In this document: positions 18,768 to 28,115 of the stretch, in pieces
Layout of the letters: each line of letters opens with the position of its first letter
Numbering within the stretch: the stretch's first letter is position 1
The notes under the pieces: model-generated
Told to the model about the DNA's origin: nothing
Database searches by the model: none
The model's input: only the letters and a program-made list of their open reading frames with translations
Assembly: GCA_963759735.1 (NCBI GenBank)
Contig: CAVXAF010000007.1
Coordinates: forward strand, 744,001 to 808,000
DNA from: Hyphomicrobium_A sp963759735
Lineage (GTDB): Bacteria > Pseudomonadota > Alphaproteobacteria > Rhizobiales > Hyphomicrobiaceae
DNA length: 64,000 nucleotides
Reading direction: 5' to 3'
Position numbers and translations under genes: made by a program

Positions 18768-20879
18768 CTAGCGACCCTCGCGCCACCAGGCGAGCGAGAC
18801 GAGCATCAGCAGCATGGCCAGGGCGCCAAATCCCGTAAACATCGGCGTCAGCTTGACGCCGCGAGTGACGAACGCCTCGCGATCCTTGAGGCCCATCCAG
18901 CCCGAGCCGGCGAGCACCTTGGCGTTGGCGAGCATGGAAACGCGCGGCACCTCGACCGATGAGGGATTGGCGCGCGTTGCTTCCGCGGACGCGCTCGTCC
19001 AGAAGGCGCCGCCGCCCGTGGCATCGATGATAGGCGCCAGCTTGGCAGACGTCGCCGTCACTTCGCTCATCTCGATGGGATCGTCGATGCCTGCGTGGGC
19101 AACGGCCTGCAACTCGCCCGACTGGGCTTTGTAGAGCCCCGGGATTTTGACGTCGACCGAGGCGCGCCACACGCCGGAGCCGGCCGGCTCAAGCGTCACC
19201 TGCGTTGTCTCGCCGCCGGGCCCGGACACAGTGACGGGCGCCACCTTATCCTCCATGGAGCGCCGCTCCAGTGTCAGGTGTAGGCCGCGCGCGCTGGCGA
19301 GGAGGCGTTCCTCTTCGAGGTCCGGCTCCTTCATCAGCCAGTGCGACAGCCGCCGTAGAAGATCGCTGTGCGGGCCACCGCCTTCATAACCGCGCGCCCA
19401 CAGCCAGGCCTGGTCCGAAGTCAGCAGTGCCACGCGCCCCTTGCCCTTGTGGTCGAGCACCAGCAAGGGCTCGTTCTGGGCGCCATCCATGAGCGTGCGG
19501 CCGTTCTCGGGCTGCACCTCGACTTGGCGAAACCAGCGGCCCCAGGTCGGTTGACCATCGGGAAGCCCGGCACCGGCAAGGCCCTGCGTCACGGGATGCT
19601 TGCGGCCGTCCTGGGTCAGTTTGGCCTTGAACGGCTCTGACAGCACGCGGCCGGTCGGGATGGCCGGTAGCACCGGCGATAGCGGAGTGCGGAACAGGCT
19701 GAGGCTACCGGCATAGTCGTCGCCGGCTGCGACGAGCAGCGCGCCGCCGTGCTCTTCGACGTAGCGCGCGATGTTGTCGTAGTAGGGCAGTTGCAACAGG
19801 CCGCGGTGCTGGTAGCGATCGAAGATGATGAGGTCGAAGTCGTTGATCTTCTCGGAAAATAATTCGCGCGTCGGGAAGGCGATGAGCGACAGCTGATTGA
19901 TCGGCGTGCCGTCGTGCTTTTCCGGCGGACGCAGAATTGTGAAGTGCACGAGATCGACTGCCGCGTCGGACTTCAGCAGGTTGCGCCAAGTGCGTTCGCC
20001 GGCGTGCGGCTCACCTGAGACGAGCAGTACGCGCAGGTTCTCGCGCACGCCCTCGGCCGCGATGACGGCGCGGTTGTTGGCCGGTGTCAATTCGCCCGGC
20101 GCGGTGTCGAGTTCGACCTCGAGGATGTTCTGCCCAGCGTGCGGGAACGGCATCTCTATCTTCACCGGCTGGCCGGCCAGCGTGGCGATGCGCTCGTCCG
20201 GTCGGCCTTCGCGGCGTATCCGCAGGGTGAGGGGCTCGGCCGGGCCACCTTTGCGGCCCGCTTCGCGCACCGCGACTTCGATCTCGCGCGACTGGCCGAC
20301 GATGCCGTAGCGCGGCGCGGAGAGAACCTCGATGCGGCGGTCGAACTCGTCGGGCGCGCCGGTGATCAACGCGTGTACAGGCGCATCGAAGCCGAGCGCT
20401 GCCGCCGACTTCGGCACGTCGTGCACTTCGCCGTCGGTCAGCATGATGACGCCTGCGAGGCGGTCGGGTGGCGTATCAGCCAGCGCCTTGTTGAGGTCAG
20501 TGAACAGATGTGTGCCGGGCGATGTCGTATCACCGGGACGCGAGGCAGCGACCCACTTGACAGTTAGGTTGGGGATCTTCCCGAGCTTGGCTTCCAGGTT
20601 GGCGCGCACCGCCGCGGTCTGAGCCTTGCGGTCGCCGAGCGTCTGGCTGGCGCTTTCGTCGACGATGACTATGGCAACGTTGGCGAGGCTCTCGCGCTGT
20701 TCTTCGCGCAGGATCGGGTTGGCGAGGGCGATAAGCAACGCAGCGATGGCGGCAGCACGAAGCAGGGCGCCGCGCGACCGCCGGTAGAGCAGATATCCGA
20801 TGAGCAGCAATGCCAGCGCGCCGGCCGCCCAGAAGAATGGGGCAGGCAACATGGGTGCAAAATCGATCGACCAGTTCAT
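18768..20879 (-). CDS. Large inner-membrane VWA-type protein of the MoxR operon
   Basis: A 703-residue protein with two N-terminal membrane helices (about 12-30 and 34-53) and one at the C-terminus (about 680-698). Between them lies a VWA-like region whose MIDAS motif DESAS (D-x-S-x-S) is in VAIVIVDESASQTL, with VIMLTDGEVHDV further on. A glutamine-amidotransferase-like segment follows (NDFDLIIFDRYQHRG, HGGALLVAAGDDY). The start at 20879 (MNWSIDF) follows GAGG and lies 7 bases after the DUF4159 gene stop. It is the last gene of the moxR-DUF58-DUF4159 operon and is presumed to be a membrane partner of that chaperone-like system. Confidence 0.75.
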   Translation of the reverse strand: MNWSIDFAPMLPAPFFWAAGALALLLIGYLLYRRSRGALLRAAAIAALLIALANPILREEQRESLANVAIVIVDESASQTLGDRKAQTAAVRANLEAKLGKIPNLTVKWVAASRPGDTTSPGTHLFTDLNKALADTPPDRLAGVIMLTDGEVHDVPKSAAALGFDAPVHALITGAPDEFDRRIEVLSAPRYGIVGQSREIEVAVREAGRKGGPAEPLTLRIRREGRPDERIATLAGQPVKIEMPFPHAGQNILEVELDTAPGELTPANNRAVIAAEGVRENLRVLLVSGEPHAGERTWRNLLKSDAAVDLVHFTILRPPEKHDGTPINQLSLIAFPTRELFSEKINDFDLIIFDRYQHRGLLQLPYYDNIARYVEEHGGALLVAAGDDYAGSLSLFRTPLSPVLPAIPTGRVLSEPFKAKLTQDGRKHPVTQGLAGAGLPDGQPTWGRWFRQVEVQPENGRTLMDGAQNEPLLVLDHKGKGRVALLTSDQAWLWARGYEGGGPHSDLLRRLSHWLMKEPDLEEERLLASARGLHLTLERRSMEDKVAPVTVSGPGGETTQVTLEPAGSGVWRASVDVKIPGLYKAQSGELQAVAHAGIDDPIEMSEVTATSAKLAPIIDATGGGAFWTSASAEATRANPSSVEVPRVSMLANAKVLAGSGWMGLKDREAFVTRGVKLTPMFTGFGALAMLLMLVSLAWWREGR

Positions 20880-20886
20880 GCGCGCC

Positions 20887-23790
20887 TCACTGCCCCAGCC
20901 GCTCAAGCAACGCCGGCACGTGCACCTGATCGGCTTTGTAGTTTCCGGTCAGGGCGTGCATGACGATGTTGATGCCGGTGCGGAATGCCATCTCGCGCTG
21001 GTCCTCGCCACCGCCGACGGTCGGGTAGAGTGGGCGACCCCCTTCATCGAGCGCCCACGCGGCGGCAAGATCGTTGGGTGTCACGATGATCGATGTCACG
21101 CCGTCGGACACTCGCGCCCGGCGGCTCTGGTCGGAACCGGATTCCAGCGCTTCGACCCACAGCTGGCCGCCGTCCCAGCGGCCGGGGAAGTTGCGCAGAA
21201 GGTAGAAGGCTTTGGTCAGCACGTGGTTCTCGGGCACCGGCTCGAGGCGCGGCACATCCAGCCTGCCGATGATCCGTTGCAGCGCCGATTCTCCTGAACC
21301 TGGCGCAGCCCCGCTGCCGGCAACGCCGCGGCCGTAGTCCTGCGTATCGAAAACGATAAGCCCGCCCTGCTTCATGTAGGCGTCAATCTTCGCCAGCGTT
21401 TCTTCGGGCAGTGCCTTGGCATCGGGCAGCACCGGCCAATAGAGGACCGGATAGAAGGCGATCTCGTCGGTGAGTATGTTGACGCCCATGGGGCGGCCCG
21501 GCTCGACGGCCGTGCGCACCGACAGCAGACGTCCGAGGCCATCGAGGCCGAGGCGACTGATCTCATCTACGCTTTGATCGCCCGTCATCACATAGCCGAG
21601 CGTGACTTTGCCGGTGGCTTCGATAGCGCGCTCGTCGGTTGCTTGCGTGCTGCCGCTGCTTTGCGCAGGCGGCGTCTCTACCGGCTGCGCATTCACCTGT
21701 GAGGCCGCAAAGAGTAGGCCTGCGGCGCCGGCAACGGCCAACACGAGCGCGGCGGGCGCCGTGCGGCGGCGCGTGTTGCGCAATTGAGCCAGCCCTCCGG
21801 ACTGCAGGAGAATGACGGCGAGGATATCGAGAAACAGCAGACCGAGTGCGGCGAGCAACAGCCACGACTTCATGGGTTGCGCACTTTCGCTGGCGTAATT
21901 CAGGCGTTCGGCAGCGGCGGGAAGCGACGGCAGCGGCGCCAGAACGCTTTTCGGCCCCAGAACGTTGACGGCGCGCGGCGAGCCGCCTGCACCGTAGTAG
22001 CCGGGCGGATGGTCGAGGCTGGGTATGAGGTCGTGGACCTTGGCCGCCGGTACGGGCTGCGCCGTCGGCGGCGGCGCGGCGAGAATGCCGAAGCCGTCGA
22101 GCGTCTGCAGCGGTGGCAGCACGGTCGGCGATTCAGCCGCTCGCTCGCTGCCGGAGTCGGTGCCAGCGCCAGCTTCACTACCGTCGGCAACGCCGCCACC
22201 AAGAGCCGATATACGCCGCAGCATTTCAACGAACAGGCCCGACAGCGGCAGGTTGGACCAATCGGAATTTGCGGTAACGTGGAAGAGGATGATCTGGCCA
22301 TCGCCGAACTTGCGCTCGGTGACGAGCGGCGTGCCGTCCTGCAGACGCGCCCACACGTTCACCTCCGGGCCGAGCATGGCGGGATCAGCCAGCACTTGCC
22401 GGCTCACGGAAACCTCCGGGGGCACAGGGGTGCCGGCAAAAAGACTGTTGTCTTCGATGGGACCAAGCTTCTGCGGCGTCGACCACGACAGTGCGCCGCC
22501 GAGCGTGCGGCCGCCGACGCGCAGCGGCACGGGGAGCAGGTCATCGCCGCCGTTTTCAAGCCGCGGGCCAGCGAAGCGCACCAGCACGCCGCCCTTCTTC
22601 ACCCAAGCCTCGACGTGCTTTGCCGCCTCGCCCGACAAAGTGCCGATGTCGGCCAGCATGATCACGCTGGCATTCTGCGACAGGGCTTCCTGGATACCGG
22701 CGGCGAGGTTAGAGCCCTTCGGCTTGATCAGTTCGGCATAGGGCGCCAGTGCCTTCTCGATATAATAGAGTGGTGCCAGCAGGGGCTGAGCCTGCTCGCG
22801 GCTCTCGCCCGAGATCAGCGCTACGCGATGCCACTGCGAGCGTGCGTCGATCAGGCTTACGGCGCCGGCCGAACGCTCGCCGGCAATTTCGACCCGACCG
22901 ACCTGGTTGCGCAACTCGAGCGGCAGATCAAACGGTACGGTCGTTGCAGCCTCGCCGGGTGAGAACTTGAACCGCGCCTCGGCGAGGCTTTGCCCGCGCG
23001 TGGAAATGGCGTGCACGAACCCTTCGCGCGCGCCACCGTGTGGGCGCAGCACGCGCGCCTCGAGACGGGCGCTTTGCTGTCCGATGCCGGCGCTGACGCC
23101 GAGCGGCTCGCCGTTACGAGAATCTTCGACCACCGCGAAGGTGCCGCCGTCGGCCAACGTGCGCAGCTTGTCGGCGACCTCGGCTGCCTTGCCATCATGA
23201 TCGATGTCGTCGCTCAGCCACACGATACTGGCGCCGCCGGTGGATCCGGCGAGCCCCGTTGCAAGCGCGCTGGCGGCTGTTAGACGGTCGGGAGCGAACG
23301 GTTGCGGTACCAGCGCGGCCGCAGTCGATCGAGCCTCGGCTGGCGCTTCGATGCGCGCGGCGAAGCTCTTGCCCGTGCTCGCCGTCGGCACGATGACGAT
23401 GGGTCGGCTCTGGCCCTCTGCCTCGGCGATGACGTGCTCGATCATGCGCATGCGCTCGTCCCAGCGGGCAGCCGAGGACCAGCCGTTGTCGACCACGATG
23501 GCAACGGGGCCGGTACCTTTCAGGGCCGCGTCGCGCGAAGGGTTCAACACCGGTTCGGCGAGCGCAAATATGAGCAGCGCGGCCGCGAGCAGACGCAGCA
23601 GCGTCAGCCACCAAGGGGAAGCAGCGGGCGTCTTCTCCTGGTTCTCGAGGCCGACGAGGATGCGCGTCGGCGGGAAGGTGATCTGACGTGGGCTCGGCGG
23701 CACGGTGCGCAGCAGCCAATAGATGATCGGCAGCGTGGCGAGCGCGGCCAACAGCCAAGGATTGAGAAACGCCAGTGCGCCGAAGCTCAT
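20887..23790 (-). CDS. BatA-N-terminal/DUF4159 domain membrane protein
   Basis: A 967-residue protein beginning MSFGALAFLNPWLLAALATL, the N-terminal BatA/aerotolerance-regulator module with two membrane helices (about 7-24 and 58-76). A degenerate VWA-like region follows (VAIVVDNGWSSAARW). Further helices lie at about 640-660 and 677-697. The C-terminal DUF4159 domain covers about 730-965, with VTLGYVMTGDQSVDEIS, ILTDEIAFYPVLYWPV and GGLIVFDTQDYGRG. Its ATG overlaps the DUF58 stop by four bases. These proteins form a conserved alphaproteobacterial complex with MoxR and DUF58 whose substrate is not known. Confidence 0.85.
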   Translation of the reverse strand: MSFGALAFLNPWLLAALATLPIIYWLLRTVPPSPRQITFPPTRILVGLENQEKTPAASPWWLTLLRLLAAALLIFALAEPVLNPSRDAALKGTGPVAIVVDNGWSSAARWDERMRMIEHVIAEAEGQSRPIVIVPTASTGKSFAARIEAPAEARSTAAALVPQPFAPDRLTAASALATGLAGSTGGASIVWLSDDIDHDGKAAEVADKLRTLADGGTFAVVEDSRNGEPLGVSAGIGQQSARLEARVLRPHGGAREGFVHAISTRGQSLAEARFKFSPGEAATTVPFDLPLELRNQVGRVEIAGERSAGAVSLIDARSQWHRVALISGESREQAQPLLAPLYYIEKALAPYAELIKPKGSNLAAGIQEALSQNASVIMLADIGTLSGEAAKHVEAWVKKGGVLVRFAGPRLENGGDDLLPVPLRVGGRTLGGALSWSTPQKLGPIEDNSLFAGTPVPPEVSVSRQVLADPAMLGPEVNVWARLQDGTPLVTERKFGDGQIILFHVTANSDWSNLPLSGLFVEMLRRISALGGGVADGSEAGAGTDSGSERAAESPTVLPPLQTLDGFGILAAPPPTAQPVPAAKVHDLIPSLDHPPGYYGAGGSPRAVNVLGPKSVLAPLPSLPAAAERLNYASESAQPMKSWLLLAALGLLFLDILAVILLQSGGLAQLRNTRRRTAPAALVLAVAGAAGLLFAASQVNAQPVETPPAQSSGSTQATDERAIEATGKVTLGYVMTGDQSVDEISRLGLDGLGRLLSVRTAVEPGRPMGVNILTDEIAFYPVLYWPVLPDAKALPEETLAKIDAYMKQGGLIVFDTQDYGRGVAGSGAAPGSGESALQRIIGRLDVPRLEPVPENHVLTKAFYLLRNFPGRWDGGQLWVEALESGSDQSRRARVSDGVTSIIVTPNDLAAAWALDEGGRPLYPTVGGGEDQREMAFRTGINIVMHALTGNYKADQVHVPALLERLGQ

Positions 23791-24749
23791 GTCGGCGCCT
23801 CGGGGCTGTCCGGGCTCTGCCAGCGATGATCGCCAGTGCCGCCCTGCATGCGCATGATGAGAGACAGCAGCGGCTCGGCCGGCGAGCGATCAGTGTGATG
23901 CACGACGAACGACCAGCCGAGGCGTCGGGCCAGAGCGCGCAACTCGGTGCGATGGGCTTCGAGCCGCTCGGTATATTGCGCGCGCAGGCTCTGCACGCGG
24001 TCTGCGACCCAGCGTTGTCCGCCATCGGGGCTCAGGAACTCGGTGCGCCCTTCGTAGGGGAGCGTTTCCTCGGCCGGATCGACGACCTCGATGAGGTGGC
24101 CGACGGAACCATCGGCCGCCAGCGCTTCGATGTGCTCGCGCGTGCGGTCGATCGGGTCGAGGAAGTCGCCGATGACGACGGCGCCGGAAAAGCGAGCCAG
24201 ATGCACCTTGGGCGGCTGGCTTGCCTGCAGCATCGGTGCATCCTCGTGGGCGAGGATCGCCTCGGCCATGCGCGTCGTCGCCTTGCGGCTGGCGGTCGGC
24301 GGCGTCAGGCCGAGCAGGGCAACGCGCTCGCCGCCGCGCACCAGCAGCTCGGCAGCGGCCAGCGTGAGGAGCAGGGCGCGGTCGCGTTTCGTCGTCGAGG
24401 CGAGATGGCTGCGGAAGTTCATGGACGGCGACAGGTCGGGCCATAGCCAAATGGTATGCGCCGCCTCCCACTCGCGCTCGCGGACATAGAGATGATCGGA
24501 GCTCGCCGAGCGGCGCCAGTCGATCTGGCGCAGGGTGTCGCTCGATTGAAACTGACGGAACTGCCAGAACGTCTCGCCCGGCCCGGCGCGACGCCGGCCG
24601 TGCAGTCCGTGCGACACCGTCTGCGCGATGCGTTGCGCGTCGATGAGTATCTCCGGCAGGCGGTCGGCAAGGCCGTGCGCTTCACGTTCGAGCGCGAGGA
24701 CCCCGGCACTTTTGGCTGGATCCTGACGCGATGGCGCGGCATTCGCCAT
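23787..24749 (-). CDS. DUF58 domain-containing protein
   Basis: A 320-residue soluble protein. The DUF58 signature is GRRRAGPGETFWQFRQFQSS, then DTLRQIDWRRSASSDHLYVR and EREWEAAHTIWLWPDLSPSM. The last block is the VWA-like start with D-x-S-x-S reduced to DLSPS. DUF58 proteins work beside MoxR ATPases in assembling or activating membrane or metal-dependent complexes. It sits three bases after moxR and overlaps the downstream DUF4159 gene by ATGA, so the four genes form one operon. Confidence 0.9.
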   Translation of the reverse strand: MANAAPSRQDPAKSAGVLALEREAHGLADRLPEILIDAQRIAQTVSHGLHGRRRAGPGETFWQFRQFQSSDTLRQIDWRRSASSDHLYVREREWEAAHTIWLWPDLSPSMNFRSHLASTTKRDRALLLTLAAAELLVRGGERVALLGLTPPTASRKATTRMAEAILAHEDAPMLQASQPPKVHLARFSGAVVIGDFLDPIDRTREHIEALAADGSVGHLIEVVDPAEETLPYEGRTEFLSPDGGQRWVADRVQSLRAQYTERLEAHRTELRALARRLGWSFVVHHTDRSPAEPLLSLIMRMQGGTGDHRWQSPDSPEAPT

Positions 24750-24752
24750 GCG

Positions 24753-25751
24753 TTACTCCACCGCCGCGACGAGCCGCGCGATGATGGCGCCGAGGTCTTG
24801 CCCTTCGGCGCGAGCTGCGAACGTCAGCGCCATGCGGTGCTTGAGGATCGGTTCGGCGAGCGCCAGCACGTCGTCGACGGAAGGCGCCAGGCGCCCGTCG
24901 ATGAGCGCCTTGGCGCGAACGGCGAGCATCAGCGCCTGGCTGGCGCGCGGCCCTGGACCCCAGGCGACGAAGCGGTCGGTCTCTTCGCTGACGCCGGTGC
25001 CGGGACGAGCCGAGCGTACGAGTTTCAAGATGACGTCGACGACCTTGTCGGGGACGGGGATCTGACGCACCAGCCGCTGGATGCTCATCAGTTCAGGTCC
25101 GCTGAGCACTGCATCGAGCTGCCGGTCGTCGGTGCCGGTGGTGGCGAACAGCATGCGCCGCTCGGCGAGCACGTCCGGGTAGGTGACGTCGATCTGCAGC
25201 AGGAAGCGGTCGAGCTGCGCCTCGGGGAGCGGGTACGTGCCTTCGTGCTCGAGTGGGTTCTGCGTCGCCAGCACATGGAACGGCGAAGGAATGTCGTAGC
25301 GTGCGCCGGCCACGGTGACGTGGTGCTCCTGCATCGCTTGCAGCAGTGCCGACTGCGTGCGCGGGCTGGCACGGTTGATTTCGTCGGCCATCAGCAGCTG
25401 CGTGAAGATCGGGCCTTTGACGAGACGGAAGGAGCGCGACTTGCCGGGCGCATCATCGAGAACTTCCGAGCCGATGATGTCGGAAGGCATGAGATCGGGC
25501 GTGAACTGCACGCGCTTGGCGTCAAGGCCGAGGACGCGGCCGAGCGTCTCGACGAGCAGTGTCTTGGCGAGCCCAGGGACACCGATGAGCAGCGCGTGGC
25601 CGCCCGAAAGAATGGTGATGAGCGTCCGCTCGATGACGACATCCTGGCCGAAGATGACGGAGGCCGCAGCCTTATGGGCCTTTTGCACCCGCTCGGCAGC
25701 CGCCTCGAGGCGCGGGACGATGTCGGCATGCGTGTCGGTGACGGTGCTCAT
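24753..25751 (-). CDS. MoxR-family AAA+ ATPase
   Basis: A 332-residue AAA+ protein. Walker A is LLIGVPGLAKT, Walker B is LLMADEINRASPRTQSALLQ, then MQEHHVTVAG and sensor 1 VLATQNPLEHEGTYPLPEAQ, with LDRFLL (arginine finger). The C-terminal lid ends in RAEGQDLGAIIARLVAAVE. The start at 25751 (MSTVTDTHAD) is preferred over the longer 25802 because it matches usual MoxR N-termini. MoxR ATPases act as chaperones for VWA-domain partners, which are encoded directly downstream. A DUF1285 gene is divergent upstream, a common alphaproteobacterial arrangement. Confidence 0.93.
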   Translation of the reverse strand: MSTVTDTHADIVPRLEAAAERVQKAHKAAASVIFGQDVVIERTLITILSGGHALLIGVPGLAKTLLVETLGRVLGLDAKRVQFTPDLMPSDIIGSEVLDDAPGKSRSFRLVKGPIFTQLLMADEINRASPRTQSALLQAMQEHHVTVAGARYDIPSPFHVLATQNPLEHEGTYPLPEAQLDRFLLQIDVTYPDVLAERRMLFATTGTDDRQLDAVLSGPELMSIQRLVRQIPVPDKVVDVILKLVRSARPGTGVSEETDRFVAWGPGPRASQALMLAVRAKALIDGRLAPSVDDVLALAEPILKHRMALTFAARAEGQDLGAIIARLVAAVE

Positions 25752-25933
25752 GGCGAATTGAACTCGCTTGTCAATTTGGGGATGAGGATCGGCCGGAACC
25801 ACGCCAGCTAAACAGAAATATTCGTTCGAACGATCCAGGGCGGCATGCGCCCGGTCAAGTGAATGTTACGTTAGATTGGGGGTAAGGGTGTCACACATTG
25901 TGTGCCGCGTACATGCGGCGCTGGAAGCGGGAT

Positions 25934-26515
25934 ATGGGCGAGACAAAGGCAACTGGTTTGGGCGATTTCGGCAAGCTCGAGGGGTTGATGGGGCATGTGC
26001 CCGCGCGGCGTCCGGCGCCGGTCGAGAGCTGGCATCCGCCCTACTGCGGCGATATCGGCCTGAAGATCCTACGCGATGGCACTTGGCTCTATCGCGATAG
26101 TCCGATCCGGCGGCCTGAACTCGTAAGGTTGTTCGCCGGGGTGCTGCGCAAGGATGTGGACGGTCGCACCTTTCTGGTAACCCCAGCCGAGATGATCGAC
26201 GTGGACGTCGAAGACGCGCCGTTCCTTGCCGTCGAGATGGAGGTTCGCGGTGATGGTCCAGCTCAGCAGCTTGCGTTTCGCACCAACGTCGATGACGTCG
26301 TAGCCTGCGGTCCCGAGCATCCGCTGCGCTTCGCCGAGCAGCAGCCGGGCGGCGGGCTGAAGCCATACCTACTCGTGCGCGGACGGCTGGAAGCGCTGTT
26401 GACCCGGTCGTTGCTGCACGACCTCGTCGCGCTCGCAGTCGAGGAGCCGCGCGCTGGTCGTCGCGTTCCCGGAGTGTGGAGCGGCGGGGACTTCTTCCCC
26501 TTCGTCAGCGAGTAA
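25934..26515 (+). CDS. DUF1285 family protein
   Basis: A 193-residue protein with the family blocks PVESWHPPYCGDIGLKILRD, GTWLYRDSPIRRPELVRLFA, TPAEMIDVDVEDAPFLAVEM and GRLEALLTRSLLHDLVALAV. DUF1285 folds into two small beta-barrel-like domains and has no proven activity. The start at 25934 (MGETKATG) follows GGAAGCGGG; ATGs at 25898 and 25913 are alternatives. Its place opposite moxR is typical of this order, which suggests a shared envelope- or stress-related role. Confidence 0.85.
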   Translation: MGETKATGLGDFGKLEGLMGHVPARRPAPVESWHPPYCGDIGLKILRDGTWLYRDSPIRRPELVRLFAGVLRKDVDGRTFLVTPAEMIDVDVEDAPFLAVEMEVRGDGPAQQLAFRTNVDDVVACGPEHPLRFAEQQPGGGLKPYLLVRGRLEALLTRSLLHDLVALAVEEPRAGRRVPGVWSGGDFFPFVSE

Positions 26516-26517
26516 TT

Positions 26518-26787
26518 TCAGTGCACCTTGAACTCGGCACCGATCAGTCGCACTTCGGCGGGAGCCAGCAGCTTGTTGTGGGCGACCGTCACCTTGAACA
26601 GCTTGCCGTCGAGTTTCGATGTCCAGAAGTCGAGGAAGCCGGTCAGTTTTGGAAAGCGCGGATGAAGGTCGTAGTCCTGCCAGATGTAACTTTGCAGAAG
26701 CGCTGGATGATCGGGCAGCCGGTAGAGAATTTCAGCTGTCGTAAGGCTGTATCCTCGCAGCAGCTGGGAAAATTCGGGCTGGTACAT
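26518..26787 (-). CDS. usg: Usg family protein
   Basis: An 89-residue protein starting MYQPEFSQLLRGYSLTTAEI and continuing LPDHPALLQSYIWQDYDLHP, RFPKLTGFLDFW and GKLFKVTVAHNKLLAPAEVR, which is characteristic of Usg. The gene is named for its place upstream of trp genes in some Hyphomicrobiales, but its function is unknown, and here no trp gene is nearby. The ATG at 26787 is chosen for its GGGGGA site; the frame stays open to 26874. Confidence 0.88.
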   Translation of the reverse strand: MYQPEFSQLLRGYSLTTAEILYRLPDHPALLQSYIWQDYDLHPRFPKLTGFLDFWTSKLDGKLFKVTVAHNKLLAPAEVRLIGAEFKVH

Positions 26788-26970
26788 TTGATCCCCCAAA
26801 TTGCCTTCGAGTCCCCCGGAACTCGTTTTCGAATGATAGTTGAGGGAATGCCTCTGACAATGAATTTGTTCCACGACTTTAGTGAGTTAGCAGCCTCTAC
26901 GAGCGACTGCTGATAAACGCTGAAAGTTTGAGCGAGCAGTCCGATCAAATGCTGCTCCGATAGGCACGCG

Positions 26971-27609
26971 ATGCTGGAATTCGCTCTGACGAGTTTCACG
27001 ACCTTCTTCGCAACCATCGGGCCGGTGGAGGCGGCGGTGCTGTTTGCCACGCTTACTCCGAAAATTTCGCGTGCCGAGCGCGCCGCCATCGCGCTGCGTG
27101 CCACCGCGATCGCCGGCGGGCTGCTGCTGTTCTTCACGCTGCTCGGCCAACCGTTGCTCGATGAACTCGGTGTCAGCATCGCCGCACTGCAGACGGCGGG
27201 CGGCATCATTCTGCTGATCATCGCCCTCGATATGATCTTCGCCAAGCCCACCAGTGCCTTCAAGCTGACTCAGCCGGAGGACGAGGAGGCGAAGACGAAG
27301 GACGACATCGCCGTATTCCCGCTAGCCATGCCGTTGCTCGCGGGGCCAGGAGCGATGAGCGCCGGCATCCTCCTGGCGGCCAATACCGAAGGTCAGCCGT
27401 GGGCACTAGCGGCGACGGTCGGTGCGCTCGCCGCCGTGATGGCCATCACGCTCTTCCTGCTGCTCGCCTCTCATCAGCTGAACCGCATGATCGGCATCAC
27501 GGCGCAGCGCGTTCTGATGCGCGTGTTCGGCATCCTGCTCGCCGCCATCGCCGTGCAGGCCGTGTTCAACGGCATGGCCACCAGCGGTCTTATGCGCCTT
27601 CCCACCTAA
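26971..27609 (+). CDS. MarC family integral membrane protein
   Basis: A 212-residue protein with six membrane helices, at about 5-25, 38-60, 65-85, 113-133, 140-162 and 180-202. The pattern FFATIGPVEAAVLFATLT at the N-terminus, AGGIILLIIALDMIF in the middle and AMPLLAGPGAMSAGILL after the charged loop is the MarC/UPF0056 signature, including the repeated P-G-P/G-P-x-x-A elements of the two halves. It was once linked to multiple antibiotic resistance, but that role was not upheld. Export or transport is presumed, and the substrate is unknown. Confidence 0.85.
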   Translation: MLEFALTSFTTFFATIGPVEAAVLFATLTPKISRAERAAIALRATAIAGGLLLFFTLLGQPLLDELGVSIAALQTAGGIILLIIALDMIFAKPTSAFKLTQPEDEEAKTKDDIAVFPLAMPLLAGPGAMSAGILLAANTEGQPWALAATVGALAAVMAITLFLLLASHQLNRMIGITAQRVLMRVFGILLAAIAVQAVFNGMATSGLMRLPT

Positions 27610-27699
27610 CGCAGGCTCGCAGCGGCACAGCGATTAGGCCGGCGTTAACCCGCATTGTCCAGAATTGGGACAGTCGCGTTTTGGTGAGAGGCGAGTCCC

Positions 27700-28059
27700 A
27701 TGTCGTTGTCGCGTTCATTAGCCGTGCGTAGCGGCCGAATTTTCGGCCGAACGGGAGCGTCATGCACCCGCGTGGCGCTCCTTCTTGTCTGCACTGGGTT
27801 GGCCCTGGGCGGATGCAGCGCGGCTGCCCCGATGGCCAACAGCGGCCTGATCAGCGCATTTGCGGCACAACCGCCGCCGCTGGTACCGAAGCCTGTTGTC
27901 GATATCGAGGATGACGGCCGCGAAGCGCAGCGCCCGCCGCGCACCCGCATGTATGCGCGACCCGACGATCCGACGCAGCCCTTCAGTCCCAATTACGGGG
28001 AAGTGCCGCTGCCGCAGCAGCCCGATGACGGCGAGGAGAACCCGCCGGCGCCTGTCTAA
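27700..28059 (+). CDS. Putative small lipoprotein, function unknown
   Basis: A 119-residue protein. A basic N-terminus is followed by a hydrophobic stretch ending in the lipobox LALGGC (Cys at about residue 39), which predicts lipid anchoring after cleavage by Lsp. The mature part is short, acidic and Pro-rich (QPPPLVPKPVVDIEDDGREA) with no visible domain. An in-frame alternative start could lie slightly downstream, because 38 residues before the Cys is long for a signal peptide. It resembles the LPS-assembly-associated LptM/LPS translocon-like small lipoproteins only in general layout. Confidence 0.55.
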   Translation: MSLSRSLAVRSGRIFGRTGASCTRVALLLVCTGLALGGCSAAAPMANSGLISAFAAQPPPLVPKPVVDIEDDGREAQRPPRTRMYARPDDPTQPFSPNYGEVPLPQQPDDGEENPPAPV

Positions 28060-28115
28060 GTTCGCGGTAACGCTTGGCACCCCATATAAGGGGTGTACCT
28101 GCTGCGGAGATAGTC

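Noticed and set aside
21784..22962. A 392-codon plus-strand frame opposite the DUF4159 gene
   Set aside because: No start signal and no family motif; the minus-strand gene has both.
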